DNA of 51,531 nt from Pseudomonas sp. GM78. Lineage in GTDB: Bacteria > Pseudomonadota > Gammaproteobacteria > Pseudomonadales > Pseudomonadaceae. Of this stretch, positions 36,515-46,799 are shown piece by piece. The notes beneath the pieces were generated by a model. It saw only the letters and a program-made list of their open reading frames with translations, was not told the origin of the DNA and did not search any database. The translations under genes and the position numbers were made by a program. Location: assembly GCF_000282475.1 (NCBI RefSeq), contig NZ_AKJF01000088.1:1-51531 (forward strand), read 5' to 3'. Within the stretch, counting starts at the first letter, position 1. Every line of letters starts with the position of its first letter.

Positions 36515-37398
36515 TTGCAGCGTATTCGGCGACCAGCCAGGCCCGTGTCAACGCCGCCATGGAAACCCTGTTTGTCGCGCCTGGCCCTGAGCTGGCGCGG
36601 CTGTACGAAGCCATGCGCTACAGCGTGATGAATGGCGGCAAACGCGTGCGCCCACTGCTGGCCTACGCCGCCTGCGAAGCGCTGGGCGGCAAGGCGGAGC
36701 AAGCTAACGGCGCGGCCTGTGCGGTAGAGCTGATCCACGCCTATTCGCTGGTACACGACGATTTGCCGGCCATGGACGATGACGATCTGCGTCGCGGCCA
36801 GCCGACGACACACAAGAAATTCGATGAAGCCTGCGCGATCCTCGCTGGCGATGGCTTGCAGAGCCTGGCGTTCAGTGCCCTGCTTGACCCACGCCTGAGC
36901 GATGCCGACGCAGAGATCCGCCTGCAAATGGTCAGTGCGCTGGCACTGGCGGCAGGCCCGGCGGGCATGGTCGGCGGTCAAGCGATCGATCTCGGCTCGG
37001 TCGGCCTGAAGCTCGACCAGAAAGCCCTCGAATACATGCACCGGCACAAGACCGGCGCGCTGATCGAAGTCAGCGTCAAGCTTGGCGCCCTGTCCAGCGG
37101 TCGCGCCGAGAAGGACGAACTCAAGTCCCTGCAGACTTATGCACAGGCCATCGGCCTGGCCTTCCAGGTCCAGGACGACATTCTCGACGTCGAAAGCGAT
37201 ACCGAAACCCTCGGCAAACGCCAGGGCGCCGACATTGCCCGCGACAAGCCAACCTACCCGGCCCTGCTTGGCCTCGATGCCGCCAAGGCCTACGCCCTGG
37301 AGCTGCGCGATCAGGCGCTGCATGCGCTGCGACCGTTTGACGCGGCTGCCGAGCCACTTCGCGAACTGGCCCGCTATATCGTCGAGCGACGCAGCTGA
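36511..37398 (+). CDS. ispA: farnesyl diphosphate synthase
   Basis: 295 residues, full length. First aspartate-rich motif in [17 protein letters not shown] and second in [19 protein letters not shown] near the N terminus binds isopentenyl diphosphate. It makes C15 farnesyl diphosphate from IPP and DMAPP for undecaprenyl phosphate, quinones and haem O. Translationally coupled to xseB; dxs follows after 91 bases. Confidence 0.97.
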   Translation: MIAAYSATSQARVNAAMETLFVAPGPELARLYEAMRYSVMNGGKRVRPLLAYAACEALGGKAEQANGAACAVELIHAYSLVHDDLPAMDDDDLRRGQPTTHKKFDEACAILAGDGLQSLAFSALLDPRLSDADAEIRLQMVSALALAAGPAGMVGGQAIDLGSVGLKLDQKALEYMHRHKTGALIEVSVKLGALSSGRAEKDELKSLQTYAQAIGLAFQVQDDILDVESDTETLGKRQGADIARDKPTYPALLGLDAAKAYALELRDQALHALRPFDAAAEPLRELARYIVERRS

Positions 37399-37489
37399 CG
37401 GCGTATCCGCCAAAAAAGACCAACGCGTGGGCAGGGACCGATGCATCAGGTAAACTGCCGCATCTTTTATACCTATAACGATTCGCCTG

Positions 37490-39388
37490 ATGCCCACGAC
37501 GTTTCATGAGATTCCCCGCAAGCGCCCGACCACGCCCCTGCTCGACCGCGCGAACACGCCGGACGGCCTGCGCCGGTTAGGCGAAGCCGAGCTGGAAACC
37601 CTGGCCGATGAGTTGCGCCTGGAATTGCTCTACACGGTCGGTCAGACCGGTGGGCATTTCGGTGCAGGTCTGGGCGTCATCGAGCTGACCATCGCGCTGC
37701 ATTACGTCTTCGACACCCCGGACGACCGGCTGGTGTGGGACGTGGGTCATCAGGCTTATCCGCACAAGATCCTCACCGGTCGTCGCGAGCGCATGGGCAC
37801 GCTGCGCCAGAAGGACGGCGTTGCCGCCTTCCCGCGCCGTTCCGAGAGCGAGTACGACACCTTTGGCGTCGGCCACTCCAGCACGTCGATCAGCGCAGCC
37901 CTGGGCATGGCCATTGCCGCCCGCCTGCAGAACAGCGATCGCAAGGCGATTGCCGTGATCGGCGACGGCGCACTGACGGCCGGCATGGCGTTCGAAGCGC
38001 TGAACCATGCGCCGGAAGTGGACGCCAACATGCTGGTGATCCTCAACGACAACGACATGTCGATCTCGCGCAACGTCGGCGGCTTGTCGAACTACCTGGC
38101 GAAGATCCTTTCCAGCCGCACCTACGCGAGCATGCGCGAGGGCAGCAAGAAAGTCCTGTCGCGCCTGCCCGGCGCCTGGGAAATCGCCCGTCGCACCGAA
38201 GAATACGCAAAAGGCATGCTGGTACCCGGCACGCTGTTCGAAGAGCTGGGCTGGAACTATATCGGCCCGATCGATGGCCACGACCTGCCGACCCTGATCG
38301 CCACCCTGCGCAACATGCGCGATCTCAAGGGCCCGCAGTTCCTGCACATCGTCACCAAGAAAGGCAAAGGCTTCGCCCCGGCGGAAGTCGACCCGATCGG
38401 TTACCACGCCATCACCAAGCTCGAACCCCTGGACGCCCCCGCCGCTGCGCCGAAAAAAGCCAGCGGGCCGAAGTACTCCGGCGTGTTCGGTGAATGGCTG
38501 TGCGACATGGCGGCTGCCGACCCGCGCCTGGTCGGGATCACCCCGGCGATGAAGGAAGGCTCGGACCTGGTGGCCTTCAGCGAGCGTTTCCCGCTGCGCT
38601 ACTTCGACGTGGCGATTGCCGAGCAACACGCCGTGACCCTGGCGGCCGGCATGGCCTGCGAAGGCGCGAAGCCGGTGGTGGCGATCTATTCGACCTTCCT
38701 GCAACGCGGCTACGACCAGTTGGTGCATGACGTCGCGGTGCAAAACCTCGACGTGCTGTTCGCCATCGATCGCGCCGGCCTGGTCGGCGAAGACGGTCCA
38801 ACCCACGCGGGCAGCTTCGACCTGTCGTTCCTGCGTTGCATCCCAGGCATGCTGGTGATGACCCCGAGCGACGAAAACGAACTGCGCAAGATGCTCACCA
38901 CCGGCCATCTGTACGAAGGCCCGGCAGCCGTGCGCTATCCGCGCGGTAACGGCCCGAATGCGACCATCGAAAAAGACCTCGAACCGATCGAAATCGGCAA
39001 GGGCGTGGTTCGCCGCCAGGGCAGCAAGGTCGCCCTGCTGGTGTTCGGCGTGCAACTGGCCGAGGCGCTGAAAGTCGCCGAGACACTGGATGCGACCGTG
39101 GTCGACATGCGTTTCGTCAAACCGCTGGATGAAGCACTGGTTCGCGAGATTGCTGCCAGCCATGACCTGCTGGTGACCGTCGAAGAAAACGCCATCATGG
39201 GCGGTGCCGGCGGTGCGGTCAGCGAATTCCTCGCCCGTGAGAACATCCTCAAGTCGGTGCTGCACCTGGGCTTGCCGGACATTTACGTCGAACACGCCAA
39301 GCCTGCGCAGATGCTGGCAGAGTGTGGCCTGGATGAAGCCGGGATCGAGGCTTCGATTCGCGAACGCCTGCAACTGCTCAACATCTAA
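37490..39388 (+). CDS. dxs: 1-deoxy-D-xylulose-5-phosphate synthase
   Basis: 632 residues. The thiamine diphosphate motif [19 protein letters not shown], the H-containing GGHFGAGLG and [15 protein letters not shown] boxes, the catalytic Glu region [14 protein letters not shown] and the C-terminal transketolase domain ([14 protein letters not shown]) are all intact. It condenses pyruvate with glyceraldehyde 3-phosphate, the first step of the MEP isoprenoid pathway, and so supplies ispA. The cofactor depends on thiL in this same window. Followed by a REP pair. Confidence 0.98.
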   Translation: MPTTFHEIPRKRPTTPLLDRANTPDGLRRLGEAELETLADELRLELLYTVGQTGGHFGAGLGVIELTIALHYVFDTPDDRLVWDVGHQAYPHKILTGRRERMGTLRQKDGVAAFPRRSESEYDTFGVGHSSTSISAALGMAIAARLQNSDRKAIAVIGDGALTAGMAFEALNHAPEVDANMLVILNDNDMSISRNVGGLSNYLAKILSSRTYASMREGSKKVLSRLPGAWEIARRTEEYAKGMLVPGTLFEELGWNYIGPIDGHDLPTLIATLRNMRDLKGPQFLHIVTKKGKGFAPAEVDPIGYHAITKLEPLDAPAAAPKKASGPKYSGVFGEWLCDMAAADPRLVGITPAMKEGSDLVAFSERFPLRYFDVAIAEQHAVTLAAGMACEGAKPVVAIYSTFLQRGYDQLVHDVAVQNLDVLFAIDRAGLVGEDGPTHAGSFDLSFLRCIPGMLVMTPSDENELRKMLTTGHLYEGPAAVRYPRGNGPNATIEKDLEPIEIGKGVVRRQGSKVALLVFGVQLAEALKVAETLDATVVDMRFVKPLDEALVREIAASHDLLVTVEENAIMGGAGGAVSEFLARENILKSVLHLGLPDIYVEHAKPAQMLAECGLDEAGIEASIRERLQLLNI

Positions 39389-39410
39389 ACACCAGACACA
39401 TGCAAAACCC

Positions 39411-39499
39411 TGTGGGAGCGAGCCTGCTCGCGATAGCGGTCTGACAGTCACCAATTCCTTGACTGACACACCCTCATCGCGAGCAGGCTCGCTCCCACA
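39411..39499. repeat. inverted REP pair between dxs and btuB
   Basis: TGTGGGAGCGAGCCTGCTCG then CGATA (39411-39435), and its inverted partner ATCGCGAGCAGGCTCGCTCC then CACA (39476-39499). It fills most of the 148-base gap between dxs and the btuB start and may separate the two messages. Confidence 0.88.
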
Positions 39500-39536
39500 G
39501 TTGCAAGCGTCACACCAGACCTTCCATGGACTTCCC

Positions 39537-41420
39537 TTGAAACTCTCCCCCCTCGCCCTGACGCTGACCCTGCTGCCAGCCGGCCCGCTGCTGGCCGACA
39601 CCTTCGAACGCGACCAGGCCCTGAAGCTGCCCGACGTGTTGATCAGCGCCAACCGCCAGGTCGAGGCGCGCAACGACAGCAGCGCCGCCAACACGGTGTT
39701 CACCCGCGAAGACATCGACCGGTTGCAACCCAACAGCGTCACTGATCTGCTGCGCCGTGTACCGGGGGTGCAGGTGGCACAAACCGGCGGACGCGGCAGC
39801 CTGCCGGGGATTTACATTCGCGGCACGCAGTCTGCCCAGAGCCTGGTGCTGGTGGACGGCCAACGGATCGGCAACGCGTCCTCCGGTGACAGCAACCTGC
39901 AACACATCAGCATCGACCAGGTCGAGCGCGTGGAAGTGCTGCGCGGCTCCCGTTCGGTGATCTACGGCAGCGATGCGATTGGCGGGGTGATCCAGATCTT
40001 CACCCGGCGTGGCAGCGAACCCGGCCTGCAACCCCGGCTGCATATGGGTTTTGGCAGCAACCAGACCTGGGAGCGCAACCTTGGCGTGTCCGGCGGCGAT
40101 GAGCAGACCCGCTTCAACCTTGGCGCCAGCCTGGACGAAACCGCCGGGATCGATCGCACCCATGAGTCGTATCCCAGCGACGGCGATCACGACGCGTACC
40201 GCAACAAATCCCTTAGCCTGAGCCTGAGTCACGCCCTCACCGACGACGTCGAGATCGGCGCCAACCTGCTGGATAACCGTGGCAAAAGCGAATTCGACAA
40301 TCCGTTCGGCCGCTTCGACCTGAACACCTTCGAGTCTGTCCAACAGCAGCCCTACAACGAATTCGATGTGAGCAGTGTCAGCAGCTACGTCGACGCACAG
40401 GTCAACGACCTGTGGAAAACCCGCGTTGAATTCGGCCACAGCGAAAACCGCGAGAAGACGTTCGACAAGCTCAGCGATGAGCGCAGCGTGTTCAACACCT
40501 ACCGCGACTCGGTGAACTGGCAGAACGACCTGACGCTCAACGAGCGCAACAGCCTGATCCTCGGCGGCGACTGGTACGAAGACGGGGTCAACAGCAGCAC
40601 ACCGTTCGACGAGGACAGTCGCTGGAACCGCGCGGCCTTTATCCAGCATCGCTACCAGGCCGACAGCTTCTCCACCGAACTGGGCCTGCGCCGCGACCAG
40701 AACCAGCAGTTCGGCGGCCAGAACAGCTGGAGCGGCACCTTCACCCTGCCGCTGAACCCGGACAACGATGTGCTGCTGACCTACAGCGAAGGTTTCCGGG
40801 CACCGACCTTCAACGACCTGTACTACCCGGACTTCAGCAACCCTGACCTGAAACCCGAGACCTCGAAGAGCTATGAACTGCAATGGCGCAGCCAATTGAC
40901 CGAGAGCAGTCGCCTGGAGGCCTCGCTGTACCGCACGGACCTCGAAGACGCGATCATCTTCGGCAGCAATTCACGGCCGGAGAACGTGGCTTCGGCCCGC
41001 ATCAACGGTTTTGAAGCGGCGTTGAAACAGGAATTGTTCGGCTGGCAGAGCAACCTCGGCGTAGCGATTATCGACCCGCGGGACCGCGACACGGGGCATA
41101 CCCTGGCCCGTCGTGCACGCCGTACATTGAGCTGGGACCTGGATCGACAGTTCGACCGCCTGGGCCTGGGCGCCAGCTGGCAAGCGGTGAGCAGCAGCTA
41201 TGACGACTTGAACAACCAACAGCCATTGGCTGGTTATGGGTTGCTGGGATTGCGCAGCAGTTGGGCACTCAACCCTGAGGTCAGCCTGGAGCTGAAGGTC
41301 GATAACCTGCTGGACAAGGGATACAGCCGGGCGTTGTACAGCCATGAAGGCAGCCAGTATGGGTATCGCGAAGAAGGTCGGGCGTGGATGTTTGGGGTGA
41401 CCTGGACCCCTGAGCTCTGA
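39537..41420 (+). CDS. btuB: TonB-dependent vitamin B12 receptor (BtuB-type)
   Basis: 627 residues from a TTG at 39537. The start was chosen because it opens a signal peptide (MKLSPLALTLTLLPAGPLLA); other in-frame starts upstream run through the REP pair and dxs. The plug domain (about 30-150) has DVLISANRQ as a TonB-box region, VTDLLRRVPGVQV, RGTQSAQSLVLVDGQRI and VEVLRGSRSVIYGSDAIGGVI. A 22-strand barrel follows, with EGFRAPTFNDLYYPDFSNPDLKPETS and a C-terminal aromatic-ended strand (MFGVTWTPEL, ending in Leu). It imports cobalamin across the outer membrane; btuF lies convergent to it. No cobalamin riboswitch is visible in the short gap upstream. Confidence 0.9.
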   Translation: MKLSPLALTLTLLPAGPLLADTFERDQALKLPDVLISANRQVEARNDSSAANTVFTREDIDRLQPNSVTDLLRRVPGVQVAQTGGRGSLPGIYIRGTQSAQSLVLVDGQRIGNASSGDSNLQHISIDQVERVEVLRGSRSVIYGSDAIGGVIQIFTRRGSEPGLQPRLHMGFGSNQTWERNLGVSGGDEQTRFNLGASLDETAGIDRTHESYPSDGDHDAYRNKSLSLSLSHALTDDVEIGANLLDNRGKSEFDNPFGRFDLNTFESVQQQPYNEFDVSSVSSYVDAQVNDLWKTRVEFGHSENREKTFDKLSDERSVFNTYRDSVNWQNDLTLNERNSLILGGDWYEDGVNSSTPFDEDSRWNRAAFIQHRYQADSFSTELGLRRDQNQQFGGQNSWSGTFTLPLNPDNDVLLTYSEGFRAPTFNDLYYPDFSNPDLKPETSKSYELQWRSQLTESSRLEASLYRTDLEDAIIFGSNSRPENVASARINGFEAALKQELFGWQSNLGVAIIDPRDRDTGHTLARRARRTLSWDLDRQFDRLGLGASWQAVSSSYDDLNNQQPLAGYGLLGLRSSWALNPEVSLELKVDNLLDKGYSRALYSHEGSQYGYREEGRAWMFGVTWTPEL

Positions 41421-41450
41421 CCAAGAACTCCGGTGTTTGGGCCGGCCTCT

Positions 41451-41513
41451 TCGCGAGCAAGCCCGCTCCCACAGGGTCAGCGTGATTCCTGTGGGAGCGG
41501 GCTTGCCCGCGAT
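41451..41513. repeat. inverted REP pair between btuB and btuF
   Basis: TCGCGAGCAAGCCCGCTCCC then ACAG (41451-41474), and CCTGTGGGAGCGGGCTTGCC then CGCGAT (41488-41513). It separates two convergent genes and probably acts as a two-way terminator. Confidence 0.88.
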
Positions 41514-41528
41514 GAATACACCTCGGTC

Positions 41529-42329
41529 TCAACGATCAGGCGCGATCAATCGGCACAACTTGGCCGTCGCCTCGATCATCTGCCCGCTCGGCCGCTCCAA
41601 CCCCTTGTCAGTCACCAGCCGCAACTGCCCCTGCCGGACCGCCGCCACGTGCGGCCACGCCTTCCATGCATCCAGCTGCGCCTGATCGCCGGCCAGAATC
41701 ACCTCGGGATTACGCTGCAACACCGCCTCCACGCTGACCTGCGGTGCCGGCAGCGCCAGATCGGCAAACACGTTTTGCGCCCCGCAGACGTCAAGCGCAG
41801 CGCTGATGATCTGCCCACCGCCCACGGTATAGAGCGGCCGATCCCAGACCTGATAGAACACCCGCAACGGCTGGTCGCGCCGGTAACGCTTGCGCAGCTC
41901 AGCCAGCCGCTGACGCAAACCGCCGGCCAACGCAACCCCACGCTCAGGCCGACCAAGCTGCACGGCGATCGCCTCGATCTGCGCGGTGAGCTGTTGGAAA
42001 TCATGGGGTTCGGCGACGTAAGTCGGAATATTCAAGCGCTTGAGTTGCTCACGCTGGGCCGGCCCGACACTGCCGGGCCAGAGCAGCAGCAAATCAGGCT
42101 GGAGGCTGAGCAAGCGCTCCATCTCCAGTTGACCGTAGCGGCCCACGGAGGGCAAGTCCTTGAGTTCGGCGGGACGCTCGCCGGCATCCAGCACGCCGAC
42201 CAGCAAGTCGGCCGAACCCAGTTCGACGACCATTTCAGTGAGGGACGGGGCAAGGCTGACAACCCGCTCCACCGCCCCGATCGAGCCGCTGGTGGCCAGC
42301 AGCAACAGCGCCAGCCAAGCGAGACGCAT
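41529..42329 (-). CDS. btuF: periplasmic cobalamin-binding protein (BtuF-type)
   Basis: 266 residues with a signal peptide ([18 protein letters not shown]) and the TroA/BtuF fold: RVVSLAPSLTEMVVELGSAD, LPSVGRYGQLEMERLLSLQPDLLLL and YTVGGGQIISAALDVCGAQN. It carries B12 or cobinamide to the BtuCD permease, whose genes are not in the window. The ATG overlaps the stop of the membrane protein gene before it (TGATG). It is the last gene of the run descending from ribA. Confidence 0.88.
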   Translation of the reverse strand: MRLAWLALLLLATSGSIGAVERVVSLAPSLTEMVVELGSADLLVGVLDAGERPAELKDLPSVGRYGQLEMERLLSLQPDLLLLWPGSVGPAQREQLKRLNIPTYVAEPHDFQQLTAQIEAIAVQLGRPERGVALAGGLRQRLAELRKRYRRDQPLRVFYQVWDRPLYTVGGGQIISAALDVCGAQNVFADLALPAPQVSVEAVLQRNPEVILAGDQAQLDAWKAWPHVAAVRQGQLRLVTDKGLERPSGQMIEATAKLCRLIAPDR

Positions 42330-42748
42330 CAACCGAGCTGACGCGGAATACGGTAGAGGTAGAACAGCACCGCGGTCGACAGCGCCAGCAGCATCAGCGG
42401 CACTGCTTCGAGGCCGACGAACACCGCCAATGCACCGATCCACGCTGGCAGGCCAGCCGCGAGGAACGCTGTGCGCCGCTTGGCCGCCAGGTGGATCCAT
42501 GCGCCAGGTTCTTCAGGGGTATCGAGGGCTTTCTGGGTGGCGATCAATGCATGTTTGTAGCCGCCAAAAAACTTCAGGCTGACAAACATCGAGGCCACAC
42601 CGGCGATGAACAACGGCATCGCCAGCACCGGCAGGATGGCTTCACCCTGGCCGAACACCGCGTTGATCACGAACAGCGGCAACAAGGCCAACGCCAGGTA
42701 TTGCCACCAGTTGACGGACAGTCGCCGCCGTACCTGACCGCGGGTCAC
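42329..42748 (-). CDS. small integral membrane protein of unknown function
   Basis: 139 residues from a GTG that overlaps the ribA stop (GTGA). Four hydrophobic segments (starting [63 protein letters not shown]) indicate an inner-membrane protein. It lies between ribA and btuF with overlaps on both sides, so it is co-translated with them. A link to B12 or flavin handling is only an inference from position. The longer frame to 42967 runs antisense-free but overlaps ribA and is not credible. Confidence 0.75.
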   Translation of the reverse strand: MTRGQVRRRLSVNWWQYLALALLPLFVINAVFGQGEAILPVLAMPLFIAGVASMFVSLKFFGGYKHALIATQKALDTPEEPGAWIHLAAKRRTAFLAAGLPAWIGALAVFVGLEAVPLMLLALSTAVLFYLYRIPRQLG

Positions 42749-43362
42749 GCCCGGTCTACCTCGCCCTGATGTTCGTTGCCCATCATGTGGTCGAGTTTGC
42801 TGGCCTTGGTCGCCAGGTAGAGTTTGTTGTGCGGGTTGTGGCCAGTGTGCAGCGGCACGCGCTCGGCGACCGCGATGCCCATGTCGGTCAAGGCTTTGAC
42901 CTTGCGTGGGTTGTTGGTCATCAGGCGCAGGGATTTCACCCCCAGGTGCTCCAGCATCGGCAGGCACATGGCGTAATCACGCTGGTCGGCGGCAAAGCCC
43001 AGGCGCTCGTTGGCTTCAACGGTGTCGGCACCGCCGTCCTGAAGCTCATAGGCGCGGATTTTGTTCAGCAGGCCAATGCCACGGCCTTCCTGACGCAAAT
43101 ACAGCAAGACGCCCCGACCTTCACGGGCGATGGCCTGCAGAGCGGCCTCAAGTTGCGAGCCGCAGTCGCAACGCTGGCTGAACAAGGCATCGCCCGTCAG
43201 GCATTCGGAGTGCAACCGACCGAGTACCGGGGCACCGTCGGCGATCTCACCCAGGCTCAGCACGACGTGCTCGCGACCGGTGGCCTCATCGAGAAAGCCG
43301 TGCATGATGAATTGCGCAAAAGGCGTTGGCAGCTTGGAAGCGGCGACAAAAACGACAGGCAC
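42745..43362 (-). CDS. ribA: GTP cyclohydrolase II
   Basis: 205 residues. The zinc site [20 protein letters not shown] has all three cysteines (C54, C65, C67), followed by [12 protein letters not shown] and LMTNNPRKV. It opens GTP to the first pyrimidine intermediate of riboflavin. This is the active copy; the matching half of the ribBA product in this window has lost the zinc cysteines. Confidence 0.97.
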   Translation of the reverse strand: MPVVFVAASKLPTPFAQFIMHGFLDEATGREHVVLSLGEIADGAPVLGRLHSECLTGDALFSQRCDCGSQLEAALQAIAREGRGVLLYLRQEGRGIGLLNKIRAYELQDGGADTVEANERLGFAADQRDYAMCLPMLEHLGVKSLRLMTNNPRKVKALTDMGIAVAERVPLHTGHNPHNKLYLATKASKLDHMMGNEHQGEVDRA

Positions 43363-43471
43363 CGGTGTGCTCCTGATCTAAAAGTCTGAAGATTCGCAGG
43401 CCGGCATTGTAACAGCAGGTTCCAACCGACGCTTAGGCTGAATTATCGGCCATAACTATCAAAAAGTCTGA

Positions 43472-44227
43472 TTACTGGCCTGTTAGTTGCTCATTCTCAT
43501 CGAATGGGTAGGGTTGCTTCCAGCGTTCGAAGATCGGCCTGAGCTCACCGCTTTTCACCAATTGCGCCATGCGCTGGTCGAACAACGCCATCAGGCTGCG
43601 GGCCGCCGGGGTCTTGGCAAAGCACAGGTACAGCGGTAATTCGGCGATATGGGTGCGGCGGAACTGCGAAGGATCCTTGGCCCGACTGAGCACCCAATCG
43701 ACTTCGGTCAGCGCGTCGATGTAGAAGTCGGCGCGGTTCTGCGTCAGCATCGAAACGATGCCGGTCCGCCTTAACACTTCGTTGTAGCGGCGAATATTGG
43801 GCAGATAATCCTGATAGTCGTAGCCACGTACCCACGCCAGGCGGTAATTGCCCAGGGTTTGCGGGGTCGGTTGCGGACTGCTGGCCAGGCCCAGGGCATA
43901 GATATGATCGGTATCGAAGTTCCAGCGCGGATACAGCACATCGCTGGATTCTTCATGGTAGGAGCCGACACAGGCATCGACTTCACCCCGCTCGGCCAGC
44001 CCCATCGAGCGCACATAGGGTTCGCTGCGGATGTCCAGCTTGACCCCCGCCGGCTCGAAGACCTTGCGCAATACGTCCCAACCCAGGCCGTGGCCGTCGG
44101 CAGCGGTATAGTCTTCCCAGTCTTCGCTGGCCAGATGAATCACCGTCGGCGCGGTGGTTGCCTCCTCCGCCTGGGCGAATACACCGAACACCGCGAACAC
44201 CATCGCTACCAACCAGCGTCGAGCCAT
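43472..44227 (-). CDS. periplasmic solute-binding protein, amino-acid-binding type
   Basis: 251 residues with a signal peptide (ARRWLVAMVFAVFGVFAQAEE). SBP_bac_3 fold: LGWDVLRKVFEPAGVKLDIR, PYVRSMGLAERGEVDACVG, and a C-terminal SGELRPIFERWKQP. There are no permease genes beside it, so it may be an orphan sensor or binding protein rather than part of a transporter here. The ATG at 44227 follows AGGG and gives a proper signal peptide. Ligand unknown. Confidence 0.82.
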   Translation of the reverse strand: MARRWLVAMVFAVFGVFAQAEEATTAPTVIHLASEDWEDYTAADGHGLGWDVLRKVFEPAGVKLDIRSEPYVRSMGLAERGEVDACVGSYHEESSDVLYPRWNFDTDHIYALGLASSPQPTPQTLGNYRLAWVRGYDYQDYLPNIRRYNEVLRRTGIVSMLTQNRADFYIDALTEVDWVLSRAKDPSQFRRTHIAELPLYLCFAKTPAARSLMALFDQRMAQLVKSGELRPIFERWKQPYPFDENEQLTGQ

Positions 44228-44250
44228 CCCTAGTTCTCCCAATTAATCCC

Positions 44251-44754
44251 TCAGGCGAAAATCCATACCAGCCCCTGCATCGCCAACCACGCAAACACCC
44301 CGGCCAACACATCATCGAGCATGATGCCGACGCCTCCATGCACATGCCGGTCAACCCAGTGAATCGGCCACGGCTTGAGGATATCGAAGAAGCGGAACAT
44401 CAGGAATCCCGCCAGCAGCCACTGCCAACCTTCCGGCACCAGCCACAGGGTGATCCACATGCCGACCATCTCGTCCCAGACGATGCCTTCGTGGTCGTGC
44501 ACCCGCAAATCATCGGCCACCTTGCCGCACAGCCAGAAGCCGAACAGCATGGTGATGCCCAGCATCAACCAGTAACCCCAGTCGGGCAACATCTGCCATA
44601 ACGGGATAAAGGGTAGCGCAACCAGCGACCCCCAGGTGCCCGGAGCCTTTGGCAAGGTGCCCGAGCCAAAGCCAAACGCGAGGAAATGCCAGGGATTGCG
44701 CCAGACCGAAGGCGGTACGAACTCCGCCGGAACCTGTTTGGGGTGATCTGTCAC
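44251..44754 (-). CDS. pgpA: phosphatidylglycerophosphatase A
   Basis: 167 residues from a GTG that overlaps the thiL stop (GTGA). The family signature GFGSGTLPKAPGTWGSLVALP and the DEMVGMWITLW and RFFDILKPWPI blocks are intact, with three to four membrane segments. It dephosphorylates phosphatidylglycerophosphate to phosphatidylglycerol at the inner membrane. The thiL-pgpA pairing is standard in gammaproteobacteria. Confidence 0.95.
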   Translation of the reverse strand: MTDHPKQVPAEFVPPSVWRNPWHFLAFGFGSGTLPKAPGTWGSLVALPFIPLWQMLPDWGYWLMLGITMLFGFWLCGKVADDLRVHDHEGIVWDEMVGMWITLWLVPEGWQWLLAGFLMFRFFDILKPWPIHWVDRHVHGGVGIMLDDVLAGVFAWLAMQGLVWIFA

Positions 44755-45716
44755 GGTGTCTCCCGAAAATGTTGATAGCCCCGGGTATGCGGGGTGATGT
44801 CCTTGCCTTCGGCGTCCAGCAGCGTCACGCCCTGCCCCGTTACCACCCGCCCAATCACATGGATCGGCCAGCCGTCGGCCAGCAACAGTGGTAACTCGAC
44901 GGACGGTAGGGTGAAGGCCAGGACGTAATCGTCGCCGCCGCTCAGGGCCGCTACCTGTGCGTCCTCTCGACCGAGAAAATCGACCAGGCTCTGCGACAGC
45001 GGCAAACGATCCCGTTCGACTTCGATTCCGACCTTCGAGGCCAGCGCGATATGCCCGCAATCAGCGAGCAGGCCATCGGAGATATCCATGGCCGACGTGG
45101 CCTTGCCACGCAGCGCCTGGCCCAAGCCGAGCTGCGGTTGCGGCGACCAGTAATGCGCCAACAGCGGTTCGGCAATGTACGCCTGGGCCGTGCGCTGGCC
45201 GAGCACCAACGGCAAGGCACCGGCGGCATTGCCCAGGTCGCCGCCCACACACAGCAGATCACCCGGTTGCGCACCGCTGCGGGTCAGCGCCAGACCGCCC
45301 GGCACGCGCCCGAACACGGTCATGGTCAGGCTCAGCGGCCCACGGGTGGTGTCGCCACCCACCAACGCCACGCCGCAGCTTTGCGCCATCTGGTTCAAAC
45401 CACGGGCATAGGCCTGCAACCAATCGGCAGTCACCGTCGGCAAGGTCAGGGCAAGGGTAAAGGCAACGGGGGTGGCGCCCATGGCAGCCAGGTCGCTGAC
45501 GGCCACGGCCAGCGAACGCTGGCCGAGCAGAAACGGATCGCAGGGGTCGGCGAAATGCACACCGGCCACCAGGGTGTCGGTGGAAATCGCCAACTGCTCC
45601 CCGGGAGGAACAGCCAGCAAGGCGCAGTCATCGCCAATCCCGAGGGCAACGCCTTCGCCGCCCTGCGCACAAGGCGCGGCGGCGAAGAAATTGCGGATCA
45701 GCTCAAACTCGCCCAT
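44751..45716 (-). CDS. thiL: thiamine-monophosphate kinase
   Basis: 321 residues. AIR-synthase-like fold with GEFELIRNFFA at the start, GIGDDCALLAVPPGEQLAISTDTLVAGVHF, then AVSDLAAMGATPVAFTLALTLP and a later MDISDGLLADCGHIA. It phosphorylates thiamine monophosphate to the active diphosphate used by Dxs and others. It follows nusB after 18 bases. Confidence 0.97.
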   Translation of the reverse strand: MGEFELIRNFFAAAPCAQGGEGVALGIGDDCALLAVPPGEQLAISTDTLVAGVHFADPCDPFLLGQRSLAVAVSDLAAMGATPVAFTLALTLPTVTADWLQAYARGLNQMAQSCGVALVGGDTTRGPLSLTMTVFGRVPGGLALTRSGAQPGDLLCVGGDLGNAAGALPLVLGQRTAQAYIAEPLLAHYWSPQPQLGLGQALRGKATSAMDISDGLLADCGHIALASKVGIEVERDRLPLSQSLVDFLGREDAQVAALSGGDDYVLAFTLPSVELPLLLADGWPIHVIGRVVTGQGVTLLDAEGKDITPHTRGYQHFRETP

Positions 45717-45734
45717 CGCTGAATCAAGCGCCGA

Positions 45735-46235
45735 TCAGCGCTTGAACGCCTTGACTTCAGCTTCACGCAGACGCGGGGCCAGCTTGTCGAGCACGCCGTT
45801 GACGAACTTGTGGCCATCGGTGGAACCGAAGACCTTGGCCAGTTCGATCCCTTCGTTGATCACAACGCGGTACGGTACGTCGACACGCTTGAGCAGTTCC
45901 CAGGTGGACAGGCGCAGAACCGCCAGTTCAACCGGGTCCAGCTCTTCGATGGTCAAGTCCAGGCAAGGCTTGAGCGCGGTGTCGATTTCGGTCTTGAACT
46001 GCGGAACCCCGTGCAGGATTTCGCGGAAGTACGCACCATCGACATCGGTGAAATCGTTATCGACCCGGAACTGCGCTTCGATCTCGTTCAGCGACTGCTT
46101 GGCCATGTGCCATTGGTACAGCGCCTGAGTCGCGAGCTGACGGGCTTCGCGACGCTTGACGCTTTTCGATGGCTTGCCAGCATCCGCAGGTTTTGGATCG
46201 CGCGGGTTGAAACGATCGCTTTCGTCGCTAATCAC
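45735..46235 (-). CDS. nusB: transcription antitermination factor NusB
   Basis: 166 residues. All-helical NusB fold: [48 protein letters not shown] and [18 protein letters not shown]. It binds boxA RNA with NusE (S10) to stop early termination in rRNA operons. The start overlaps the ribH stop by four bases. The N-terminal 25 residues are charged and variable. Confidence 0.97.
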   Translation of the reverse strand: MISDESDRFNPRDPKPADAGKPSKSVKRREARQLATQALYQWHMAKQSLNEIEAQFRVDNDFTDVDGAYFREILHGVPQFKTEIDTALKPCLDLTIEELDPVELAVLRLSTWELLKRVDVPYRVVINEGIELAKVFGSTDGHKFVNGVLDKLAPRLREAEVKAFKR

Positions 46236-46708
46236 TTGGCCTCCAACTGCGCCAGCAGGCTGACCATTTCCAGAGCGGACAGGGCAGCTTCGGCACCTTT
46301 GTTCCCGGCCTTGGTGCCGGAACGTTCAATGGCTTGCTCGATGGAATCAACGGTCAGGACGCCGAAAGCGACCGGCACACCGAACTCCATGGACACCTGG
46401 GCCAGGCCCTTGGTGCACTCGCCAGCCACGTATTCGAAGTGCGGAGTACCGCCACGAATGACCGCGCCCAAGGCGATGATTGCCGCGAACTCGCCCTTCT
46501 GAGCGACTTTTTGCGCAACCAGCGGGATTTCGAAGGCGCCAGGGGCACGGATGATGGTGATGTCGCTTTCGCTCACGCCATGGCGAACCAGGGCATCAAC
46601 AGCACCGCTGACCAGGCTTTCAACGACGAAACTGTTGAAACGGCCTACTACCAGAGCATAGCGGCCTTTAGGGGCGATGAAGGTACCTTCGATGGTCTTC
46701 AGGGTCAT
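46232..46708 (-). CDS. ribH: 6,7-dimethyl-8-ribityllumazine synthase
   Basis: 158 residues. Conserved [56 protein letters not shown] and the late [20 protein letters not shown]. It forms the icosahedral or pentameric lumazine synthase that supplies the riboflavin synthase encoded upstream. Coupled to nusB (ATGA overlap). Confidence 0.97.
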   Translation of the reverse strand: MTLKTIEGTFIAPKGRYALVVGRFNSFVVESLVSGAVDALVRHGVSESDITIIRAPGAFEIPLVAQKVAQKGEFAAIIALGAVIRGGTPHFEYVAGECTKGLAQVSMEFGVPVAFGVLTVDSIEQAIERSGTKAGNKGAEAALSALEMVSLLAQLEAK

Positions 46709-46730
46709 TCGATAGATCTCTTAAAGAGCC

Positions 46731-46753
46731 GGGACGCGTCTCGTACGCGTCCC
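46731..46753 (-). promoter_or_regulatory. intercistronic hairpin between ribBA and ribH
   Basis: GGGACGCGT (46731-46739) pairs perfectly with ACGCGTCCC (46745-46753) around a 5-base loop. No T-run follows on the minus strand, so it is more likely a processing or stability element than a terminator. Confidence 0.4.
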
Positions 46754-46799
46754 TCGGTGATTTATTTGCCGCGAATTCAAGTCCGGAAACGACCGGTCA

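Noticed and set aside
37577-39742. Minus-strand frame of 721 codons opposite dxs
   Set aside because: It is the antisense of a complete, well-conserved dxs. Long antisense frames are common in high-GC DNA, and its product has a His/Gln/Val/Arg-rich composition with no domain.
42329-42967. 212-residue version of the membrane protein
   Set aside because: The first 73 codons overlap ribA and read as low-complexity Gln/Arg/Pro sequence. The GTG at 42748 overlapping the ribA stop is the sensible start.
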